Numbered from the stretch's first letter, positions 24,841-37,085 are shown. The stretch is DNA of 64,000 nucleotides from Anomaloglossus baeobatrachus (GCF_048569485.1 NC_134357.1:110902744-110966743); one strand, 5' to 3'. Program-made: numbers and translations. The notes: generated by a model not told the origin, from the sequence alone.

Positions 24841-25260
24841 ATTTTATGGGTCACGGAAAATGGTGACACAAGCAAAAACATTTTTTTTTACAAATTTTAC
24901 AAATTTTTTCCACTATTTAAATAAAAATAAAAAACTATACATATTTGGTATCTACGTACTCATACTGACCTGGGGAATCATAATGCCAGGTCAGTTTTAC
25001 CATATAGTTTACACGGTAAATAAAAAAAATAAAAAAAACAATTGTGGAATTGCACTTTTTTCCACTTTCAATGCACTTGAAAATGTTTTCCTGTTTTCCA
25101 ATACACAATATGGTAATATTAATGGTTTCATTCAAAACGTACAACTCATCCTGCAAAAAATAAGCCCTCATACTGCTTATATTGACTGATATATTAACTG
25201 TTATGGCTCTTGGAAGAAGGGGAGGAAGAAATAAAAAAAAAAAAACAGAAAATCTCCCAG
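24841..25260. repeat. AT-rich interspersed repeat, copy 1
   Basis: Shares ordered blocks with 59960-60200: GTGGAATTGCACTTTTTT, TTAATGGTTTCATTCAAAACG, ACAACTCATCCTGCAAAAA, AAGCCCTCATA and GGCTCTTGGAAGAAGGGGA. Superfamily unknown. Confidence 0.65.
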
Positions 25261-25283
25261 GGGTTAAGCTTAAATTTATCTAA

Positions 25284-25770
25284 GGCCTCCTTCACACGCA
25301 CGTGTCTCCGGTACCTGCTAGGTCCATGCCCGCATGTACTGGAGAAACGGGAACACGTAAACCCATTAAAATCAATGGATTTATGTGCACGCACGTGTTC
25401 AGCCATTGGCCCGTGCCTCCGTGTGGAGCACACGTGAGCCCGTGTGCTCCATACGGAGGCATGTCCGTTTTTTTCCGGCAGCACGGGTGTCACGCGGCCT
25501 GCACAAGTACCACATGGATGTAGTGTGGATGCGGGTCCACTAAACATGCGCCGGAGAAACACACGTGTCATTTTAAAAATAAAAAAAACACATACTTACC
25601 CCCACCAGCCCTGCAGTCTCTGCTGTGGCTGTCACCTGCATCCGACACCCGGTGAATTTGAACAACGCATCTTCTTCACTGGGGGGCGGAAGCAGCGTCA
25701 GTGGGGCGTGGCCTGTGCCAAACACTGTCATTCAGCACCACAGACAGCTCCGGAAGAATCAGGTAAGGCG
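25284..25770. mobile_element. Harbinger-like MITE, family N2 (truncated)
   Basis: Starts after TAA with GGCCTCCTTCACACGCACGTG and carries the family's inner GGCAGCACGGGTGTCACG block and the central CTGTGGCTGTCACC region. It stops near 25770 without the mirror half. Confidence 0.6.
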
Positions 25771-26620
25771 GGACTTTCCGTTCTCCGTGTGTTATTACGT
25801 ATATGTCAGGAATATGTCACGAAAGGGGGGTATAGAAAGCGGGAATTACGTCCTTCCTTTCTACCACCCGTCCGACCGAAAGACAGAGCACGTGACGCGC
25901 TCTCTAGTGCCCCTCTTATAGTCAGGCCAATTATGGAATTGCCCGACAATAACCAAGGAGGCCGCTATTCTACTGTGCTTGAAGGGCACCCGGTGAGAGT
26001 AGGGTATATATTCCCCCGACCTTCGAGGACGGAATATATAAAAACCTCCCCAAATCTCACTGGCCGCCCCACAATGAGCCTTGGCACAAACTCGCTGCCA
26101 CCAACTGATTTATGTAGGCAGACGCCAATGCGCTCATTTTGACAGTTATGATTTTAGTTTCAAAATGGTAGGACGCATGGCTGGTCTGCTGGTTCCCCAC
26201 TGGCCTATATCATGTTTGGGGTACTTCCCAAGACCCCACTTCCATGTAAAATATGTGCTAGCATTGTCCGCATGCTGAGACACCCTTTTTATGCTTGCCA
26301 TATTTATAGGACACACAGCTCACGAAATATTAACCATATTCTACTGGAGCCTGGCTGTCTGGATACTTCCAAGCTTGCTAAGTAGATTCAAACTTCAACC
26401 ACAGTGTCCCTGAATGGGATCCTTCTGGGTCTTTTGTTCACAGCTCAGCTAATCTTCATATCATAGGAGATTGCCTCTGGCTGTGTAAGTGGATTTGACA
26501 CCTTTCCTTTGACACCAATCTGCAAAGGCTTCCTGTATGTGAAAGGAGAAGGGAGGGTGCTATCAGGGAGCTATTAGAGAAATTATGACTGGACATCATA
26601 ATTCCTCTTCATATCCCAGG
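25771..26620. other. unassigned stretch, possibly part of an LTR
   Basis: GGGTATATATTCCCCC and GGAATATATAAAAACC near 26000-26050 look promoter-like, but no TG...CA boundaries or duplications were found. Confidence 0.35.
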
Positions 26621-26629
26621 ATTTACCTC

Positions 26630-26999
26630 ACACCTCCCCCCTGTAGAGGGCGCTAGGGGGCAGCACACTCCGGTGTTCCTCTGTGCGCCCGTCCACGACC
26701 TCCTTGTCGGGACAGCCCGTCTGCGTTACCATGGTCACGACCCTTCTTGTGGCGAATGGTGAAGTTGTACTGCTGGAGTGCAAGGCTCCATCGATAACCT
26801 CCCATTCGTGCCGGAGACTGTGTGTAACCAGCTGAGGGGATTGTGGTCAGTCTCCACGATGAAGTGGCGCCCGTATAGGTATAGGTAGGGTTGCAGACGC
26901 TGCAGAGCCCACACTATTGCTAGGCATTCCTTTTCCATCATGGAGTAGGCCACCTCCCTCGGCAACAGCTTCCTGCTCAGATACAAGACTGGGTGCATG
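26630..26999 (-). mobile_element. Ty3/gypsy RNase H fragment (fossil)
   Basis: The minus frame gives MHPVLYLSRKLLPREVAYS, EKECLAIVWALQRLQPYL and FIVETDHNPLSWLH, the gypsy-type RNase H segment. It is a short broken piece of an older element, with no LTRs nearby that I can pair with it. Confidence 0.9.
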
Positions 27000-27365
27000 G
27001 TAAAAATGCTGATTCACATCTGCGCCAAAAATGTATCAAACAAAGGGGAAAACATAAAAAAAATAGCAAACACTAAAAAAAAAAAATCAGAGATTGTTAG
27101 TACGTTGTGTGGTGCGGACACCTGGAGAAAATGTGCTAAAAAAAAATCTGTAGAAAAAAATCCAGCATTTACACTACATATGAACACGGTCTCAGTGTTA
27201 CATTTTTATTAACTTTTTAATGGATTTCATAGAGAAAAATAATTAAACACGCCGTGTATGACCTTGTTAGTTACTGATTTGTGATGTTTTTGGGGTTTTT
27301 TTTTAAAAAAAAAAACGCATTAGAAATTACAATATTATTGTCATGATTTATTATTTTTGTTAGTT
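27000..27365. other. unassigned A-rich stretch
   Basis: Poly-A rich, no feature recognised. Confidence 0.45.
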
Positions 27366-27890
27366 ATTTTATAGGAAGAACAGAATATCTCTTTTATTCT
27401 CCCTCTAGAACACAGGTACCTAGAAATACACTGCTATGTACAATGTAGCTCTATTTACCAGTATAGTTTTCCTATGGAGTCAGAGCCTGCACTGCAGCTT
27501 CAAGTCTATTAAATTCTCCTAGTGAAATCTGTCTGTGGCTCTAAGCTTTAGTTTCTGACTGCAATGATGAAGGTTGTTGGATCAAGTCCTGGTGTGGAGA
27601 ATAGTAAAAAAATTAAATTTTCGCGTTTTTTCTCATTATTTTTAGCAGTTTTATAGGGACAAAAAATCTGACTTTTTTTACCTCTAGAATGCAGGTAAAT
27701 AGAAATACACTGCTATATGCAGATGTATCTCTATGTAACAGTATAATCTGCTTCTGGGTTCCCTGCCTGCACTACAGGACAAGATCATGAAATTCTCCTT
27801 TGTTTGATGATGCGGCTGTTGACTCATTGGCAGTACTATTCGAATAAGGAATATGAAGGTCATGAGTGTGAATCTTGAGGAGAGGAGTGT
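27366..27890 (+). repeat. diverged tandem duplication with tRNA-like heads
   Basis: Two units of roughly 250-280 bp share CCTCTAGAA(C/T)(A/G)CAGGTA, TAGAAATACACTGCTAT, CCTGCACT(G/A)CAG and GAAATTCTCCT. Each ends in a tRNA-like segment (27529-27595 and 27809-27885). Unit 1 has GGCTCTAAGC and a B-box-like GGATCAAGTCC (9 of 11 to the consensus GGTTCGANTCC); unit 2 has ACTCATTGGCAG and a weaker AGTGTGAATCT. It may be a tRNA-derived SINE dimer or array remnant. Confidence 0.55.
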
Positions 27891-28065
27891 GAAAACACAT
27901 CCTTGTAAAATGTCAGTGGGATGAGCCCTCAAATTGAGACATTCCCACTGAATCCAAGACTGTTGGGGGCTATGGGCATTCCTAAGCATGTCCAACATTC
28001 TGTGTTGATTCATTTAATTGTATATGTATAATCCTTTTACAGTATATATTAAAGCACCAGTCCAG

Positions 28066-28973
28066 TGTGTCGCCCGTGGATAAGGGGTACTCAGATCCGG
28101 GCCACGAGGTCACTTCTGTGGGTATCACGGTGGCGTGACCCGGTCTGTGATCCCAGGCTCCACAGTAAAAAGGGGTTAGGTAAGGGAGATTGTCCGTGAT
28201 GCCACCCACGGTTGTGGTGAGGTTGTGACACCACCGCTGCTCTGGACGGGGATCCCGGGAGCGATGACAGGGAGCAGCATAGTTGTTATGTCCCCTCCGT
28301 GGGTAGGGGGGTTGGTGGTCCCGGGGCCCGTGGAGGGTTTTGGAGCTGGCAGGCGGGTTACGGGGCCTGGAGAGGTGCAGGGTCGCGGGGGCAGCGCTGT
28401 GCCGCACGACACGGTGGTACTCACTCAGCCAGTAATGATGACAGAGTTCTCGGTAAAAGACACGGCTGGATGGACGGGTCCCACAGGCGGCTGCGGTGTT
28501 TTTCCCCTGACCCCAGGTTGGTAATGTAAGTCCTCTCTTTCACCTCCGAGCACGCTCCTCCTGCAATCCGGTTTCCAGCTGGCTCCCCGATTCAGTACCA
28601 ATGGGCCACCGCCCAGCCCAGGCTACCTACGGTTCCACCAACTGTCTTCCCGGCTCTCGCAGACGGCCACTACCGTCTGCCTCACTCTCTGCACGGGGGC
28701 CTTAGGCTCCAACCTAGGCCCCTGTCTGTTTCTGTCTCTCTGCAGACCTTCTCTCTCCTTCTCTCCCTGGACTTAACTGGGCTTGTTTCCTGCCTCAGGC
28801 CAGCTAAACTCCTGGGTGGGCATCTCCATCTCCTGACTCCGCCCACCTGGTGTGTCTGTCTGTGCCCGAGGAAGAAACCAAGTGTCACTGGGGATGTCTG
28901 CTGTGAACTGCTGGGGGGTGGGGGGGGGGTGTGTGTTGTTACCTGTGGCCCCTGGCTTGTCCAGGGCGCCACA
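28066..28973 (-). mobile_element. solo LTR, family A (copy A3)
   Basis: Plus strand TGTGTCGCCCGTGG...CAGGGCGCCACA, 908 bp, with perfect CCAG duplications at 28062-28065 and 28974-28977. It is inserted in a small MITE with TTAAAGCACCA ends. Shorter than A1/A2, so it carries internal deletions relative to them. Confidence 0.85.
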
Positions 28974-29100
28974 CCAGCATTGTTTTTTTCCATTGCTTTA
29001 GTGGTGCTTTAAATCTAAGTGGCACTGCGCTGATTAAGACACCAAAGGGTGCGTATAATAGGGGCAGTGGACTTAGATTTAAAGCACCATTCCAGTGGTG
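28974..29100. mobile_element. MITE remnants split by LTR A3, with palindrome
   Basis: AAAGCACCAGTCCAG before the LTR and GTGGTGCTTTAA after it are inverted ends. An adjoining palindrome pairs TTTAAATCTAAGT (29009) with ACTTAGATTTAAA (about 29070). Confidence 0.65.
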
Positions 29101-29219
29101 AAAAAATAATTCTGGACTAGAGTTTAAACAATGGTTGAGTTCTGTCTTTCTTTTTGTGATACCAAGCTTTAAACTCCATGTATAAAGAGCTCAATGATAA
29201 ACTTTTTGCCACCTGCAGC

Positions 29220-30009
29220 TGTAGAGCCCCACGTGGCATGTGGTTAACCTACTCGTCACTGGGCCGTTTCAGGTTGGGTCAGGCGTTGTCACAGGTTGGC
29301 CTTGCCCGGTTCCGTTGTACCGAGGCATATAGTAAATGGTGGGGGAAGCGAGGTATTGGGAAAAGTTTGTCGTGGCGCCACCTGTGGTATGCGGCTAGGG
29401 AAAAGCCGCCGCTGCCGGGTTCCTTGTCGGGGCAGGTGTTATGGCAGCCGGGATGGTGTCACTCCCCCCAGGCGGATGATGAGGGATTTAATGGCCTGAG
29501 CGCTGGACGGCAGCGCTGGTAAGGACGAGCCAACACAGTCTCTACGGGTTCAGGGTGTAGTTTACTCACAACTTCATCTGCCAGCCCGGTCACGCTGGTC
29601 ACTGCCGTGATGGGCTCAGGTCAATCCCGGATCTACGGGTGGTCAAAAACGGTCCGGTAGTCTGTGGGCCCTTGCTCACTGCGCTTTTAGTGCAGGTCCC
29701 TGTTGCTTGAAGCACTTAGAGTCCCTTGCATACTAGGTAGAGTACCGTTCCCTATGCCAGGAGCGGGGATCCCCTTGAGTCTGACCGTGATCGAGGCCCA
29801 GGAGTCCTATATGCCACTTGGCTCTGGAAACTTGGGTGGTCGAAGAAGCATGGAACTTCTCCGTCGGGCAGAATCTGGTGATGCAACGTGGAATTACACC
29901 ACCCTAGGGTGCTGCATCCTGAACAGCGCAGCTCAGTCTTCTTCACTGAGCATGCTCACCAAGGACCTCACCAGTTGTTTTTTCTGGTTCAACAGTTGTG
30001 CTGTTAGCT
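29220..30009 (-). mobile_element. partial LTR, family B (copy B2)
   Basis: Plus strand starts TGTAGAGCCCCACG and shares the CGTGGCGCCACCTGTGGTATGCGG core with B1. It is cut off where copy B3 begins. Confidence 0.7.
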
Positions 30010-31279
30010 TGTGACACGCCCACAGGGCCTCAGGGCTACTCGTCACCGAGCCAGTGGTATTTGCGGTTGCTGTGAATGGCCTGACCTGGCTCTGTAACCC
30101 CGTCGGTGTCAAAAAAAGGTGCAAGGTGATCGTATAGGGGATGATGGGGATTTGCTTTGCAGCGCCAACCGTGGTATGAGACCAATGAACAGCCGCCGCT
30201 GCGAGATGTTATTACTCTCTCCTGGGGCAGATGGTAACGCAGCTCAGATTGTCCAGCTACCCACAGGCACAGCTTGGCCCCCAGGGAGGACGATGGTGGG
30301 GGGGTAGCGGCCAGTGGTGCTGGAGCGTGGAGTGACAGTGCCGGCAATGACGGGACGACTGCAGACAAAGTTCTTTAACTCACTGTCAGGTCATCACCCT
30401 TGGAGTGTCAGTTTCCACCGTGATGGGCCCCAGCCGATCCCGGATGATTCTAAGGCCACCACTGGTGTTGTGGAGTCTGAAACCTTCCTTTCTTGCACTC
30501 TGTAGTGTGAATCCCCATGGCATAAAGCTACTTGGTGACTACAGTGTTCTTGGGTTTAGTTCCCGTCCCGTTCGCAGGCAGCGCAAATCTATTGTGGGCC
30601 GACCGTGGTCTTGAATTCTGACTATATGCTGCTGTGCCCCAGGATCTTTCTGGTGGGAAATGGGACATGAAATCCCCCTTCCCTGCAGATTCTGATGGTG
30701 CAACATGGAGTCTACGCCACTCTAGGGTTCTGCAACCTGACTGTGCCGGTCCTGAAGGGGCTGTTAGGCTCACCCCTCGGCTACCGTGTTGCTCCTCTGT
30801 CTCACCAGCTCCACAGGTCATCTCCTGCTTTTTCCAGTCTGCCCGGTCCTAACTGAAGGAGCTCTGAAGCACTCCCTTCAGTGGCCGTGGTTCTGTGAGA
30901 CCCTGATGTTCTGGCACTCTCTTCAGTCGTTCCCGAGAGAGTTCTTAAGCACTCCTTTTGGTCGGTCCCCCTGAGGGAGCTCTGAACCACGCCCCTCAGA
31001 GAACCTGCTTCTCCTGCGTCTCAGACTGTTCTGAGGTAAAAGTCTGTGTGTTCCTCACTTTCCTCATGCTGCCCCCACCTTTCTGATGACTCACCAGTGG
31101 TTGGAAAAGTCCCGTTGCTATGGTGACCACCTCAAACCCAGTTCCAGTGGTTGGCTACTAAGCTGTGTGTTGTGTAAGTGATGAACACCAGTGGTTAACC
31201 TCTTTCTTACCCGGGATGAGTACTGCTCCTTAAGTGAGATGCAATACCCTGTAGCGACTGAAGCCTCAGGGGCCCTACA
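30010..31279 (-). mobile_element. solo LTR, family B (copy B3)
   Basis: Plus strand TGTGACACGCCCACAGGGCC...TCAGGGGCCCTACA. About 1.27 kb, abutting B2. No clear target duplication, so the junction may reflect recombination or deletion. Confidence 0.7.
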
Positions 31280-32580
31280 CTTTTGTATCAGATAGTATTC
31301 TGATCTTTACTCTCTGACCCTGGACTGTTAGTTGACTTCTCTCTGCCTGTCCCCTGTTTCTGTCGTGACCTCCTGCCTGTTTGACCTTTGACCATTACCT
31401 GACCACGTCTCTGCTTCTCCCCTGAATCTATTACATGATCTCTTGGATTTCTGACCCTCGGATATTGACTTGACTACGCCCCTGTTTTCTCCTTGTGGTC
31501 ATATACGTCCTGCCGTTAACAGACCCCTGACTTCTCCTCCGTACATACTTCCCGTAAGTAGTGGCTATCATCATAACTGGCTGCCCAGAGGAATAGAGAG
31601 GACTGGCTGACCAAAGAAATTGAGAGGATTTGCTAACCAGAGGAATAGAGAGTACAGGCTGACCAGAGGAATTGTGAGCACTGGCTGACCAGAGGAATTG
31701 AGATGCTCACCTGACCAGAGGACAGAGAAACAAAACCCAAACAGACAAAAACGGACAATAGTATGAGTGTTGTCTGAGGTGTCCGTGCTTCAGGAGTCAA
31801 AGGTGGCATAAGTAACGTTTCGCTCAAGAGACTCATCAGTAAGAGACTTGCGGCCTAACGGAGTAGCATCACTGACTCTCATTAGGGCCTGTACCAAGAT
31901 CACAATATTAGTCTTATCGACCTAGTGACTACGATTTTGACCTCTTTTCCCCCATCAACTCTGACATACTACAGACTAAGGTATCAGACAGAGATAACTA
32001 TATATTTACTTGTGTAATAGAAGTGTATTGTTAGTATTGTTATAATGACCTTCATATCCAGAACTAATATATTCATAGTGTAAAATATATTGTACAGCAT
32101 TCCTATAATTTGTTACCTCACTGAATACCCCCTTAGTACCTACATTTTTGTGTTAAGAAAATAAATAATCTTTGGTTCGAGTTACCCCTGCATCTCCATT
32201 TTCTGCCCTGTTGCATCCTTGCATCTGTTTACACTTGATCTGAATGTTTCATTTATATGAATAAAAACTCGATGTAAGCAATACCTTCTACTGACATGAA
32301 GATGTGAACGACTGTTATTTCCCAGCAGTCAGCACCTGTATAATGATGCATTCATCTTCTATACATGTAACCATTGTAGTTTTAATATTTACATCGTCTC
32401 TGTGGTTTGTTGCGATCAGTGATTGACAGTAATGTATGCTCTATTACATTTATGAGGCAGCTGTTTACCTTTGCACTTTTCATAAAGCAGGAGATATTTA
32501 CAAAGACGTTCTCATTTTCAGCCGCCCTTCAGTACTGCACAGAACACCATTTACCAATAGAAAGAAGTAATAATATACTT
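31280..32580. other. non-coding stretch with minisatellite
   Basis: The first 280 bp are rich in CTGACC/CCTGTTT repeats of LTR-tail style. A clear minisatellite lies at 31575-31725. The remainder shows nothing recognised. Confidence 0.45.
31575..31725 (+). repeat. about 32-bp minisatellite, five units
   Basis: Imperfect tandem copies of GGCTGACCAGAGGAATTGAGA. Confidence 0.9.
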
Positions 32581-33029
32581 TAAAGGGGTTATCTGGGACT
32601 ATTTTATATTTTTACTATGGGCCTAAGAACTAACAGGTAAGTTGCTAACTACCTACCTGTTGTCCCCAGGGTCAATCGCTGCCAGCTCAGAACAATTACA
32701 GACCCCTCCTGCCAGCGATTCAGATCATTGGCCTCTCTTCTGTTGATGGAGCGTGCCACTGTTGTCATGATGTCATGCTGATTGAAAGCTGCCTGCTAGC
32801 TATATAATTGCAGGTGCCGGCTGTCAATCAGCATGTGACGCCACATTGAAAGAGTAGCCAGGAAGAAGAAGAGCTGCCCTCTTGATGAATAGCAGCAGAT
32901 TCATCAGCAAGAGTGGTCCATGACCGCTATGAGTCGGTGCCGGGCAGAACAGCCAGGTAGTTAGCAACTACCTGCCTGTTAGTTTTTAGGCTCATAGTAA
33001 AAAGAAAAAAAATCCTGGATAATGCCTAC
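32581..33029. mobile_element. foldback MITE of the AAAGGGGTTATCTGGGA type
   Basis: The ends AAAGGGGTTATCTGGGACT and AATCCTGGATAATGCCT are inverted. Inner arms CTAACAGGTAAGTTGCTAAC (32630) and GTTAGCAACTACCTGCCTGTTAG (about 32957) pair. Non-coding. Confidence 0.75.
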
Positions 33030-33063
33030 AAGGTGGTTAAATGCTTTGGTTTAGATAACAATT

Positions 33064-33134
33064 TAAAGGGAACCTGTCACCAGATTTTTCCCTTCTAAGC
33101 TGTGGCCACCACCAGTGAGCCCTTATACAGTATA
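33064..33134. repeat. fragment of AAAGGGAACCTGTCACC element
   Basis: Starts AAAGGGAACCTGTCACCAGA like the MITE at 7301. Interrupted by LTR B4. Confidence 0.7.
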
Positions 33135-33779
33135 TGTAGCGCCCCACGGGGCCTTAGAGTACTCGGGCCAGTGGTTTCTTGGGATTGCTGTGACTGGCCT
33201 CACTTGGCTCTGTGGTCCCATCAGCTACATGAAAAGACAAACAAGTGTGAGGGAGGATGGAAAGAGGGCGAAGGGTCCCTGGTAAAAATGTGGCCGGTTG
33301 CAATGGTGAATGGGTCTCGGCCTCCTTCGCCGCAGACCCTTCCTGCGACTGTTCCTCTCCCAGGAGCAGTGTTGGATAATAATGGGGGATGCTTTGCAGT
33401 GCCACCCATGGTGTGCGGCCAGGAATTAGCCGCCGCTGCAAAGTCTCTCTCCGGGGAAGGTGTTGGGTGCAGCCAGGATGGTATCGCGCCCCACAGGTGG
33501 AGCGGGACACCGGGAGGTTGGTGAGAACGGGGCGGCAGTCCACAGAAGCGTCAGAGCGCAGGGTGGCGGCATTTACTCACAGAGTCACTGGGTGAGGGTC
33601 CCATATGATTTTATTCACTGGTTAAGATGGTATCGCACCCCAGGTGCTGGTCCTCGCCGTCAGAGACTCCAGCCGATACCGGATAGGTTAGAGGTCTGGT
33701 CCAGTCAGGTAATCAGTGGGCTCTTTCCTCCAAGCACAACTCTGTACTTGGTGGGTCTCCATGGCCTGAAACGTCTTGT
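33135..33779 (-). mobile_element. partial LTR, family B (copy B4)
   Basis: Plus strand starts TGTAGCGCCCCACGGGGCC and has the GGTGTGCGGCCAGGAATTAG / GCCGCCGCTGC core. It ends abruptly where a foldback element starts. Confidence 0.7.
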
Positions 33780-34745
33780 CACACTGCTCCGGCGGCTTCT
33801 CCTGCTTTTGAAAATGTCGACTGCTCATTATTCCATCTCGTATTCACTGCTTCCCCCGCCCACCGATGCCTATGATTGGTTGCAGTCAGAAGTTCCCCCA
33901 CGCTGAGTGACAGCTGTCTCACTGCAACCAATCACAACCGCCGGTAGGCGGGTTTATATCATGCAGTATAATAAATAAATCATTTAAAAAAAAAAACAGC
34001 ATGCGGTCCTCCCCAATTTGGATAGTCAGCCAAGATAAAACACAGTTGGGAGTTGGTGATTTAATAAAATGGTAAATGTGGGTTTGTCTGATTTTATTTG
34101 CAATATAAGTTTGTTTGTGTTTCATTTTGAATAAAGGTGTTTTGAGTGTGTGTTATTTTACTTTACTACAATTGAATTAATAAAGTCCGGTTTCAAGCGA
34201 AGCTGAACTTTATTAATTCAGGGCTTAATGTCACCTGGTAAAATTCAGGTGACATTAACCCGTTATTACCCAGTTCGCCAATGCACCAGGGCAGCTGGTC
34301 GAGCCGGGTAAGTGCCAGATATGCCGCATCTAATGGATGCGCCAAATCTGGGGCGGCTGCCGGTTGCTATTCCCACCCTGGGGGGGCAATAATTATGTGA
34401 GCCCCAGGGGGAGAATACCAACCCTCAGCTGTCTGTTTTATCTTGGCTGACTATCAAAATTGGTGGGGACCATACGCCGTTTTTTTAAAATTATTTATTT
34501 ATTGGACTGCACGAGATAGACCCGCCCACTGGCAGCTGTGATTGGTTGCAGTGAGACAGCTGTCACTCAGCGTAAGGGCACGTCTGACTGCAACCAATCA
34601 TAAGCGTCGACGGGCGGGGGAAGCAGTGAATACGAGATGGAATAATGACATTTTCAAAAGCAGGAGAAGCCATCGGACCAGTGTGACAGCCATGCAGTGC
34701 CGTGCCCATGATCGTTGAGTATGAGAGAGGGGGTGTGAGGGAGAG
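33780..34745. mobile_element. second foldback element, kin of the giant palindrome
   Basis: It opens CACACTGCTCCGGCGGC, identical to a string in the arm at 2.35 kb. Arms of about 370 bp pair around 34239: TAGTCAGCCAAGATAAAA at 34023 with TTTTATCTTGGCTGACTA at 34437, and ATTCACTGCTTCCCCCGCCC with GGGCGGGGGAAGCAGTGAAT. It contains two inner hairpins at 34169-34216 and 34228-34256. No frame of note. Confidence 0.8.
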
Positions 34746-36329
34746 ACTGACCGACAGACAGAGAAAGAGAGAGAGACTTCACTGACGGCTTTCCCGTCCG
34801 ATGCTTCCCTCCTCGCTGCCTCGCTCCCCCAACTGGTACTTCCCTTCCCGCTGCCCGGTGCTTCGCTCCCTCGCCGCCTTCCTGCCCGATCTTAAGTTAG
34901 GACCAGACGGGGAGCGCAGCACCAGGGAGGGGGAGAGAAGCACCAGGGAGCGAAGGATCCAGGTGAGGAGTGTGCATCAGCTGATTGCTTAAAAAAGCCG
35001 ACGGCTTTTTACCGCCCAACTTTTAAACAATCATGCATCCATTTCAGCCTTTTACCCAGCCCCCAGACCGCTTTGTAGGGTCCAACAGACAATTACTCGC
35101 ATTTACCATTGACTTGCATTGGACTCGTTACTCGTAACGAGTACCTGAGTATTAGGAGCTACTCGTTATGAGTATAGCGAGTCAGAGTATTTCACTGCTC
35201 GCTCTTCCCTACTTGCTGCCCATTACCATGTTAAAGACGGACAGTATATTCATTACTCACTGATGCCATCCGTGTGCTGTCTGTAATTTTCACTGACCCA
35301 TAGACTTGTATGAAGGGGGGTACATAGAAGTCATGGGGCTCCATAGAAGTCCTAATTGGCCCCCCACAAAAAAAATATATAATATTCGGCAGGGCCACAG
35401 AAGAGCATATCTCACAACTTTGCAGCCCTTGCAATGCAGTGTTCCTCCTATTGAAGCCCCTTAGTGTTCCCACACATTAAAATTCCCCTTCCAAGTCTTC
35501 CATAAGGTATTATGCCAACAACAGTGCCCCTTAACACTGTATAATACCCCCACAGTGAATTCCTCCACAGTACATTCTACATGCACAGTATGATGACCAT
35601 ACAGTCCCATACAGTCACACACAAAACACGCACACACACATACACACACACACGCACACCCACACACACAAAGTATGGTGACTCACTGTCAAGGTTGTGT
35701 CTCTATTGTTGAAGACTAGTAACAGGTTCAGGGCTGGGATCCCTCATTTCCATCCATTTAAACGTGATTTCATTTCTATTAGTACATCAGGAGTTAATGT
35801 CAATTTTGTTGTCCAACAGTTCCTAGCTGAGTGTTTTCAGCTGCAGCTGCCTTGTAGCTATGCCTATTCAGGTTTAAGTAGTGGTGTTTCCCAGCAAGTC
35901 TTGCTGAAGATAGAAACTCATTGTTCTCTGGCGGCCTTGAAGATCCTGCTGAGGAGTTGTCCTTAACTCAGGATTTTTTCCTTTTTTATGTTGCTGTTTC
36001 CCCTGTTTGTATTTCCTTCCCTTGTATCTTATTAGTGTAGCAGTGGGTCTAGTGAACCTCACCTCTCTCTCACTAGCCAGAGCATCTACAGGGTGTCTCA
36101 GGTTCCTGCTCTGCGACAGTTGCAGAGATGGTACAGGGACTGTAGGTGAAAATAGAGGTGTCCCATCCATCTATCCAACCCTCCATTGTTATCCTGTTAC
36201 CGATGTTCCTTTTGTTTGTTTAGTTTTTTTTGTTGTGCATCAGACGCCCATAGGCCTGAACGCACGTGCCACGCTCGTCACACTTAGCAATCATGAGACC
36301 CAAACACAGTATATTGCCCCATAGAGACG
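34746..36329. other. unassigned non-coding stretch
   Basis: ACTCGTTACTCGTAACGAGT palindromic pieces near 35126 suggest the end of another MITE. A CA-rich microsatellite lies at 35622-35672. No genes seen. Confidence 0.45.
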
Positions 36330-37085
36330 CCAACACAGACCTCCACACAATATGATGGCCCCACACAGAACTCCAGACAGTGTAATGGCCCCCACACCTC
36401 TCCACACAGTACGATGGACCCCACAGAACCCTCCATACTGTATAATGGCTTGCACATAGTATAATTACCCCCACTAGCCCTACAAAGAGTATCATGGCCC
36501 CTCTACATAGCCCTGCAAACAGTATAATGACCCCCCCATGTAGCTCTGCAAACAGTATAATGGTCTCCTACATAGCCCTCCAAACAGTCTAATTAGCCCG
36601 CACACTGCTTCTCAAACAAAATAATTGACCTCCATATAGCTGCCAAACTGTCCTGATATAGCCCTCTAAACAGTATAATTGCACTCATATATCGCTCCAA
36701 ATAATATAATGGCCCCTACATAGGCCTCCGAATAGTATAATGGCCCTCACATAGTCCTTCAAATAATATAACAGCTCTCATATAGCCCTCCAAACAATAT
36801 AATGTCCCACACATAGCTCTCGAAACAGTGTATTGCCCCTATATAACCCAGCCCTCCAAACAGTATAATGATCCACCATAGCCTTCCAAATAGTATAATG
36901 GCCCTTTCATAACCCAACAAGTAGTATAATGGCTCCAACATAGCCCTCCAAATAGTATAATGGCCCCCATATAGCCCCGTAAACAATAGAATGGCCCTCA
37001 TCTCCCTCTGAAAAGTATAATGGCCCCGTATAGTCCCTTAAACAGTATAACTGGCCACCACATAGCCCTCGAAACAGTATAATGG
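36330..37085. repeat. about 35-bp minisatellite, some twenty degenerate units
   Basis: Units around CATAGCCCTCCAAACAGTAT-AATGGCCCC repeat with variable length. Spacing and sequence vary too much for a CRISPR array, and the units have no unique spacers. Confidence 0.92.

Noticed and set aside
25794-26150. Full LTR with TATA-like strings
   Set aside because: No paired TG...CA ends or duplications could be found, so it is left unassigned.
27529-27885. Functional tRNA genes
   Set aside because: No intact cloverleaf or terminator. Only worn A/B-box-like motifs.
36330-37085. CRISPR-like array
   Set aside because: Repeat units are degenerate and contiguous with no unique spacers, and the DNA is from a vertebrate nucleus.
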